A stretch of DNA of 16,487 nucleotides, from positions 1-16,487 of the forward strand of contig DIXH01000085.1 in assembly GCA_002428605.1 (NCBI GenBank). The letters are read 5' to 3'. Below, one piece after another: positions 12,609-16,487 of this stretch. The position numbers and the translations under genes were made by a program. Below the pieces are notes generated by a model. The model was not told the origin of the DNA, made no database searches, and saw nothing but the letters and a program-made list of their open reading frames with translations. The stretch comes from Clostridiaceae bacterium UBA6085. Lineage in GTDB: Bacteria > Bacillota > Clostridia > Clostridiales > Clostridiaceae. The number at the start of each line of letters is the position of its first letter. Position 1 is the first letter of the stretch.

Positions 12609-13523
12609 ATGAACTACTTCACCAAGGAATGGTATAGGACCATGCATCTATCAGGTCTTCATTTCGGCGTCAGCAGATCGAAGAAGGCAGAAGTATACTC
12701 TGATGAATACTTTAACAAGCTATATGCAAGCAAGCTTAATGAATATCTTACAAGAGAGATGGCTTTCGCCAGAATGGACTCAATGCAGCCAATAGAGGAT
12801 TATCCCCATCCTGATTCTGAAGAGTTCATGGATTTCCTGGCATCAGACTATGGAAGGGATGAAAAGGTTATTGTATTCCCTTTTGGAGATGAGCCATATG
12901 ACTTTTCGGCAAGTGACGATGAGGATGCATCTGAAGACGTGGAGGAGCAATTCGCTTTCGACAAGGAAGCTTATGAAGAAAGGTTCAGTGTAGACTTTGA
13001 GAATAGGCTCAAATGGTACGGAGAGAATATCCCCGAGGAGATCAGGTCTGAGATCGCAGACCTCAGGGTATATGCTCTTGGCAAGGTGTCTGCAAGGGCA
13101 TATAAGCTTCTTGAAGAATTCTCTGCTGCAAACTTCATAAAGGCAGATATTGTAGCGTTTGACTATGAGAGATACCTGAAGCAAAAGAGTGGGATACGAA
13201 AGCAATACAGGAAATGCCTGGATTTCAACGACTGCATAATTACGGAAGTAAATAGGGAAGCAGGCAAGCTTATACTGACCTTTGACAATTACAAAAGCCT
13301 TACAGATGTTGAAAAGCTTGTTCTGATGGAGCCTGATATAACGATCCAGGAGAGTGAACTTACTGGTTCAACCTGGCTTTTTGAGGAGATCTACCTTAAT
13401 AACGGAAGGCATGAGATTAAGGTGCTCATGAAAGACTATAATGACAAACTGGCATATTTCGCAGTGACTTTCAGCACTCTGCTGATGGTACATGATGAAA
13501 AGGACTGGGAGGATTTTGAATAA
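12609..13523 (+). CDS. Acidic protein of unknown function, DUF4085-like
   Basis: This 304-residue soluble protein begins MNYFTKEWYRTMHLSG, which resembles the N-terminus of DUF4085 proteins. It has no signal peptide or membrane segment. The middle is very acidic (SASDDEDASEDVEEQ near residues 100-115) and probably flexible. The C-terminal part reads like a small mixed alpha/beta domain of the immunity-protein or SMI1/KNR4 kind, with strands such as LILTFDNYKS and STWLFEEIYL, but no diagnostic motif lets me fix this. GGAGG lies 6 nt before the ATG. It is the last gene of the glycosyltransferase-ATP-grasp operon, followed by a strong terminator. The family assignment is from memory of the N-terminus and is moderately sure; the function is unknown. 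Confidence 0.65.
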   Translation: MNYFTKEWYRTMHLSGLHFGVSRSKKAEVYSDEYFNKLYASKLNEYLTREMAFARMDSMQPIEDYPHPDSEEFMDFLASDYGRDEKVIVFPFGDEPYDFSASDDEDASEDVEEQFAFDKEAYEERFSVDFENRLKWYGENIPEEIRSEIADLRVYALGKVSARAYKLLEEFSAANFIKADIVAFDYERYLKQKSGIRKQYRKCLDFNDCIITEVNREAGKLILTFDNYKSLTDVEKLVLMEPDITIQESELTGSTWLFEEIYLNNGRHEIKVLMKDYNDKLAYFAVTFSTLLMVHDEKDWEDFE

Positions 13524-13528
13524 ACAGT

Positions 13529-13570
13529 AAAGGATATGATTCTGAAGTTTCTTCAGGTCATATCCTTTTT
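13529..13570 (+). terminator. Strong intrinsic terminator of the glycosyltransferase operon
   Basis: AAAGGATATGA (13529-13539) pairs with TCATATCCTTT (13558-13568), and an inner CTGAAG/CTTCAG pair (13542-13547, 13551-13556) extends the hairpin across a small bulge. A run of T (13566-13570) follows on the plus strand, 6 nt after the stop of the last gene. On the minus strand only a short T-run follows, so it works best in the plus direction. Confidence 0.9.
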
Positions 13571-13946
13571 CGTTTCTGGCTATTTAATAACTTCTGGGTG
13601 TGCTCAGACAGAAAGTGACTTCTTGCTGTGGGAGAGGATATTTGAAGCAAGCTGCACAATGAACAGTCCGATAATTAGACTGCCTTGAGAACAGTACTGA
13701 TAGGAAAATCGCTATAAGAAGCAGATTGTTCATTACTCCTAAAAGGAAATAAAAGGATTCAAACATGTCAATCATCCCTTTGGAATTAATATGTCATATG
13801 ATAATAAGGTTTATTCTGATATTCCCGCTAGTAAGGTCATTGTAGTACAAATACCTATAGTCAGGAGTTACGAAGAGGTAAAGGAGAGCTGTCAGGAAAC
13901 CTATAAGTCGGTTTGCTTGAAAGTTTTCATGGCTGACAATATGATC
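13571..13946. other. AT-rich stretch without a confident gene
   Basis: No convincing protein gene, RNA gene or repeat was found between the terminator and the first operator-like dyad. A small hydrophobic minus-strand ORF is listed separately. Two overlapping frames at 13791-14018 (plus) and 13794-13985 (minus) lack ribosome sites and recognisable motifs. The composition resembles the island to its right rather than the operon to its left. Confidence 0.5.
13584..13766 (-). CDS. Doubtful small membrane peptide, holin/type I toxin-like
   Basis: A 60-residue frame starts MFESFYFLLGVMNNLLLIAI and gives one strong N-terminal membrane helix (about residues 3-27), followed by a polar tail with three cysteines. 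AAAGGG lies 9 nt before this ATG; an ATG three codons earlier abuts that site. The short acidic start followed by a single Leu/Ile-rich helix resembles the layout of holin-like type I toxins, but the tail is longer than usual and the likeness is only structural. No clear promoter is visible. It may simply be a chance frame in AT-rich DNA. Confidence 0.22.
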   Translation of the reverse strand: MFESFYFLLGVMNNLLLIAIFLSVLFSRQSNYRTVHCAACFKYPLPQQEVTFCLSTPRSY

Positions 13947-14030
13947 AATGTTACGTTTAAAAAACATTACAACAATTTTGCACATAAGATTTTAATTATT
14001 TCGAGATTAATGTTATAAATGCGAAACATT
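13947..14030. promoter_or_regulatory. Two copies of the dyad AATGTT-N10-AACATT, likely operators of the XRE operon
   Basis: AATGTT (13947-13952) with AACATT (13963-13968), and AATGTT (14009-14014) with AACATT (14025-14030), have identical arms and an identical 10-nt spacing. The copies start 62 bp apart, close to six helical turns. The second copy also contains a nested TAAATG-N5-CATTTA (14016-14032). It ends 5 nt before the -35 of the promoter of the XRE gene. This is the geometry expected for a dimeric HTH repressor that controls its own operon. Confidence 0.65.
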
Positions 14031-14035
14031 TAAGA

Positions 14036-14063
14036 TTGCTATTAAAGTCAATTATGTTAAAAT
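14036..14063 (+). promoter_or_regulatory. Putative promoter of the XRE-ImmA-PIN operon
   Basis: TTGCTA (14036-14041), a 16-bp spacer and TAAAAT (14058-14063) match four of six and five of six consensus positions. It lies 22 nt before the XRE ATG and directly beside the operator-like dyad. Confidence 0.5.
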
Positions 14064-14085
14064 TGAGTTGAGAGGGTGTGATTAA

Positions 14086-14442
14086 ATGAATGCGATTCTG
14101 GGAGCAAGAATCAGAACACTAAGAGAAGAAGTGAAATTGACTCAAGAGCAGGTTTCTGAAAAATTGTCGTGGACCCGCCAGAAATATGCAAGGCTTGAGA
14201 AGGGAATGGTAGATATTTCCTACTCCAGTCTTGTAAATATTGCAAAAATATTAAATGTAGCCGTAGATGATATAACTAAGTCTCTTGATGGATCTAATAG
14301 CTACTCACCTTTTTTCAGGTCAAATGGCAGTGTAGTTGGGGAAGCAAAGTTTGAATACGTCATTGAAATGATTGATACTTTCTATGAACACAAGAACCTC
14401 TATAACAGTGTTAAGAAGGTTGATAGTGATGAACAGGAGTAG
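14086..14442 (+). CDS. XRE-family HTH regulator (antitoxin-like)
   Basis: This 118-residue protein has a clear HTH_3/XRE domain at residues 5-62: RIRTLREEVKLTQEQVSEKL, then SWTRQKYARLEKGMVDISYSSLVNIAKILNV in two parts. VDDITKSL closes the domain in the usual way. The remaining about 50 residues are a polar, partly helical tail with no known domain. AGAGGG lies 9 nt before the ATG. It is the first gene of a three-gene operon, and the metallopeptidase start lies 14 nt inside its end. XRE proteins paired with ImmA/IrrE peptidases are repressors that the peptidase can cleave or inactivate. Here it probably represses its own operon through the two dyads upstream and may also neutralise the PIN protein. 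Confidence 0.9.
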   Translation: MNAILGARIRTLREEVKLTQEQVSEKLSWTRQKYARLEKGMVDISYSSLVNIAKILNVAVDDITKSLDGSNSYSPFFRSNGSVVGEAKFEYVIEMIDTFYEHKNLYNSVKKVDSDEQE

Positions 14443-15235
14443 GCGTCATGAGATTGAAAAACTTGCAGATAGTTTAAGGGAAAAATGCAGTGTGATTGAC
14501 TATGGATTCCAAAATATCTTTGAATCTGCAGAAAAGGCAGGTTTTGTTGTAATCAGATACCCGGTTGGCCTGGAGAGTTTTTTGGGTTTTGCAATGATTA
14601 AAGATGGTGACAGGATAGTATTCTCGAATTCTTCTCAGATTTTGTCCAGGGAAATATTTTCGATAGCTCACGAAATTGGACACCATTGTCTTCACCTTGC
14701 ATCAACAGGCAAAATTTTGATTAAGGATGATAATTTTCAAAATAGCGATGAGCAGGAAACTGAAGCAAATTACTTTGCAGGATGTTTGTTGGTACCTCAG
14801 GATAAGCTGGAGAAATACATAAGGCTCGAGCTAAACGATATTGACCCAAATTCATTTAACGGCCTGCATATTGCGAAAATCCAAAACGCCTTCAATTCAA
14901 GCTTTGATACGGTCCTGATTAGGATGAAGGATCTGAGACTAATAGATTCCAGAAAGTATGAAGAATTAAAAGCAGAAAAGGCAGCTACAACTGTAACCAG
15001 ATTTCTTAATGTAATAAATGGAAATTTGGATTTAAATAGAATATCCGAGTCCAAAAAAATTCCTCCTGTATTTCTTGAATGGGTCATTTCAAACTATCAG
15101 CAAAAGCTGATTCCTAAAAGTAGTTTGGAAAGAGCATTAAGATATGTTGACTTGACAGCCGATGATTTTGGAAATGAGTCAATTGAGGATGAAGTTGATG
15201 AGGAATTTGATGAGTTGTTTCGGAGAATGGAATAA
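14429..15235 (+). CDS. ImmA/IrrE family zinc metallopeptidase
   Basis: The 268-residue protein has the COG2856 (DUF955) peptidase core: REIFSIAHEIGHHCLHL with HEIGH at 81-85, then SDEQETEANYFAGCLLVPQ, where a Glu at about 110-112 is the expected third zinc ligand. A helical C-terminal extension (about 140-268), with an acidic end (EDEVDEEFDELFRRME), is specific to this protein. ATG at 14429 overlaps the XRE gene by 14 nt and has AAGG 9 nt upstream; the longer frame from 14372 would be a shadow within the XRE gene. ImmA of ICEBs1 cleaves the XRE repressor ImmR, and Deinococcus IrrE cleaves DdrO, after DNA damage. The same pairing is predicted here. The stop overlaps the next start (TAATG). Confidence 0.9.
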   Translation: MNRSRRHEIEKLADSLREKCSVIDYGFQNIFESAEKAGFVVIRYPVGLESFLGFAMIKDGDRIVFSNSSQILSREIFSIAHEIGHHCLHLASTGKILIKDDNFQNSDEQETEANYFAGCLLVPQDKLEKYIRLELNDIDPNSFNGLHIAKIQNAFNSSFDTVLIRMKDLRLIDSRKYEELKAEKAATTVTRFLNVINGNLDLNRISESKKIPPVFLEWVISNYQQKLIPKSSLERALRYVDLTADDFGNESIEDEVDEEFDELFRRME

Positions 15236-15915
15236 TGGAGGCATCGCTGGATACAAATATAATTATACATCTCTATAATGCTAACCTACAGGAATTGCTT
15301 TTCAATCGTTTCACGAGGCTTGTTGCTTATGAGTTCATTAGGAATCATGAGCTGAAAAACCATGCGGATAATAAAATTCTATCTATGTTTGATCAGGATG
15401 TTGTATCAGGGAAAATTCACATCGTTACTGATAAGGAATTAAGGGCCAAGAAGATATTGAAAATATTTGAGAGTCATGTTTACAATCAAAGAATTCTGTA
15501 TGATAGCACAGACTTAGGAGAAGTATACGCAATTTCTCTAGCAAAGACTTTAGGATGCATCAGTCTGGTAACCGATGACATTAAGATACGTGGTCCACAC
15601 TATACGTTAATGAGAACTCCTGATTCCGATGTTATGCCATTTGCTTTTCATGAGCTTCTGCTGCTGGATTATCTTGAGGGAGTATTAGACATTAATGGAT
15701 TTGTGAATTGCTTCCAAAAAATTAATGAAGTATCAGGCTTAAATTGGAATACCACTTCAAAGCTGAAAAACTTCATGAAGAGGTTTTGGATAGAGCCATT
15801 TAGTAATAAAGAGGAAGAGTGGATGAGACGCTTTTGCGATGACAGAAAAATCGAAGCTAAGACCAAACTGTTTGAACTTAAAGAGTATATCACTAAAAAC
15901 TTGACAAATGAATGA
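15235..15915 (+). CDS. PIN-domain nuclease-like protein (toxin candidate)
   Basis: The first about 125 of 226 residues carry the PIN acidic quartet: Asp6 in LDTNIIIHLY, Glu33 in AYEFIRNHE, Glu96 in STDLGEVYAISLAKTLGC, and Asp114/115 in LVTDDIKI. PIN domains are Mg-dependent RNases and the commonest toxin fold of VapC type. VapC proteins are about 130 residues, so the additional about 100-residue helical C-terminus (WNTTSKLKNFMKRFW, EEWMRRF) is unusual and may contact the peptidase or the regulator. The ATG shares a base with the peptidase stop, indicating strict coupling. No small VapB-like antitoxin is present; the XRE protein takes that place. The function as toxin is inference from fold and operon. 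Confidence 0.8.
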   Translation: MEASLDTNIIIHLYNANLQELLFNRFTRLVAYEFIRNHELKNHADNKILSMFDQDVVSGKIHIVTDKELRAKKILKIFESHVYNQRILYDSTDLGEVYAISLAKTLGCISLVTDDIKIRGPHYTLMRTPDSDVMPFAFHELLLLDYLEGVLDINGFVNCFQKINEVSGLNWNTTSKLKNFMKRFWIEPFSNKEEEWMRRFCDDRKIEAKTKLFELKEYITKNLTNE

Positions 15916-15929
15916 ACTTCTTGAAAAGC

Positions 15930-15964
15930 ATACCGTGTAACGCTCCTAAGGCTTTACACGGTAT
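15930..15964. terminator. Bidirectional terminator between the PIN gene and the right-edge gene
   Basis: ATACCGTGTAA (15930-15940) pairs perfectly with TTACACGGTAT (15954-15964) around a 13-nt loop. The plus strand continues TATTCTTG and the minus strand TGCTTTTC, both T-rich. It lies 15 nt after the PIN stop and overlaps the last codons of the minus-strand gene, so the two convergent units share it. Confidence 0.75.
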
Positions 15965-16487
15965 ATTCTTGTCTTCCATGGATATGTACCTGAATATCTT
16001 GATATTCTCATCGCATAAAGTGGGTTCTCAAATTCACCTATGAGCTCTGTATTTTCCGAAATATACCTGAACAAATCGTCCATGTAGCTGCTTCCGTAAA
16101 GGAAGTCCCAGGTAGGGGAGGTGTTCCTGATGTATTCCATTTCCTCGTGGATCAGGATTAAAGTTATACCTCTTTCTTTTATATAGTCTCCAATGGTTAT
16201 CCCGTTTTCCTCAAGGAAGGCAAGGTTCCGTATGTCATAGAACCTTTGACCTTTGAAGGCCTCGATCGTATTGAGGTTACCAAGGACAACATCTGTGTCA
16301 GCTGTCATCCCACCCACAACTTCAACCATATCCTCATATCCAAGCTTATATGGTCTTGCCTCGCTGTAATCTTCGAGTCCGCTGTAAAGCCTGAAGGGTA
16401 CAGAGAATAGTAGGATAAGTGCAAATGCCCATGTCAGATTTTTCTTTCCAATATTTCCAAGAACGATGCCTGCAGCTGTAAAGAGTG
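15946..16487 (-). CDS. C-terminal part of a large membrane protein, GT-C/PMT-like (start outside window)
   Basis: The frame is open from the right edge to a TAG at 15946, giving 179 residues plus part of a codon; an ATG at 16329 is internal, not the start. The visible part begins with the end of a helix and loop (LFTAAGIVLGN), one strong membrane helix (LTWAFALILLFSVPFRLY), then about 140 soluble residues with ADTDVVLGNLNTIEAF, RGITLILIHEEMEY and NPLYAMRIS. A last helix followed by an extracytoplasmic alpha/beta domain is typical of GT-C mannosyltransferase-like (PMT/ArnT) proteins, where such a tail follows many membrane helices. Without the N-terminal half this remains a guess. Confidence 0.6.
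   Translation of the reverse strand, partial: LFTAAGIVLGNIGKKNLTWAFALILLFSVPFRLYSGLEDYSEARPYKLGYEDMVEVVGGMTADTDVVLGNLNTIEAFKGQRFYDIRNLAFLEENGITIGDYIKERGITLILIHEEMEYIRNTSPTWDFLYGSSYMDDLFRYISENTELIGEFENPLYAMRISRYSGTYPWKTRIYRVKP

Noticed and set aside
13791..14018. Overlapping 75-codon plus and 63-codon minus frames before the XRE gene
   Set aside because: Neither has a ribosome site or motif, and the region carries operator-like dyads that better explain it.
13947..14030. CRISPR-like repeat
   Set aside because: Only two short dyads with different centres are present, with no repeat-spacer periodicity; operators fit better.
1..16487. tRNA, rRNA, insertion sequences or transposase genes
   Set aside because: I saw no cloverleaf with CCA end, no rRNA signature and no transposase-like protein or terminal repeats; the island therefore has no visible mobility gene within the window.

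Overview
The window looks like chromosomal DNA of an anaerobic, low-to-mid GC Firmicute, most likely a member of the Clostridia. The evidence is strong AGGAGG-type ribosome binding sites, frequent TTG/GTG starts, a lipoprotein-type solute binding protein, compact operons, and a split YeeE/TusA sulfur module of the kind seen in amino-acid-fermenting clostridia. The genus cannot be named from the sequence alone.

Region 1 (1-6164, plus strand) is a carboxylate catabolic operon. It encodes a PIG-L-fold 4-oxalomesaconate hydratase-like protein (GalB/LigJ type), an RraA-fold CHA aldolase/oxaloacetate decarboxylase-like protein, a complete tripartite tricarboxylate transporter (binding lipoprotein, small and large membrane subunits), and a 6PGDH-like NAD(P)-dependent dehydrogenase. 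A FadR-subfamily GntR regulator follows behind its own promoter-like region, and a bidirectional terminator closes the region. The enzymes match the last steps of protocatechuate/gallate meta-cleavage (oxalomesaconate to CHA to pyruvate plus oxaloacetate). No oxygenase is present, so the inferred role is uptake and cleavage of a preformed polycarboxylate.

Region 2 (6192-10411) is a sulfur or selenium handling locus. A minus-strand operon encodes two half-size YeeE/YedE membrane proteins with a TusA-like carrier between them, then a thioredoxin-reductase-like flavoprotein carrying a degenerate thioredoxin-fold tail. A divergent LysR regulator and a second TusA-like gene, with its own promoter and terminator, complete the locus.

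Region 3 (10432-13570, plus strand) is an operon of a family 2 glycosyltransferase without membrane anchor, an ATP-grasp ligase overlapping it by 77 nt, a small zinc-ribbon protein and an acidic DUF4085-like protein, ended by a strong terminator.

Region 4 (13571-15964) looks like an accessory island and is visibly more AT-rich. After a stretch of about 500 bp with at most one doubtful small membrane ORF come two copies of the same inverted repeat (AATGTT-N10-AACATT). They precede a tightly coupled three-gene operon of XRE-type HTH protein, ImmA/IrrE-type zinc metallopeptidase and PIN-domain nuclease. This is the best candidate for a toxin-antitoxin or defence-like system in the window.

The right edge (15946-16487, minus strand) holds the C-terminal part of a large membrane protein that starts beyond the window.
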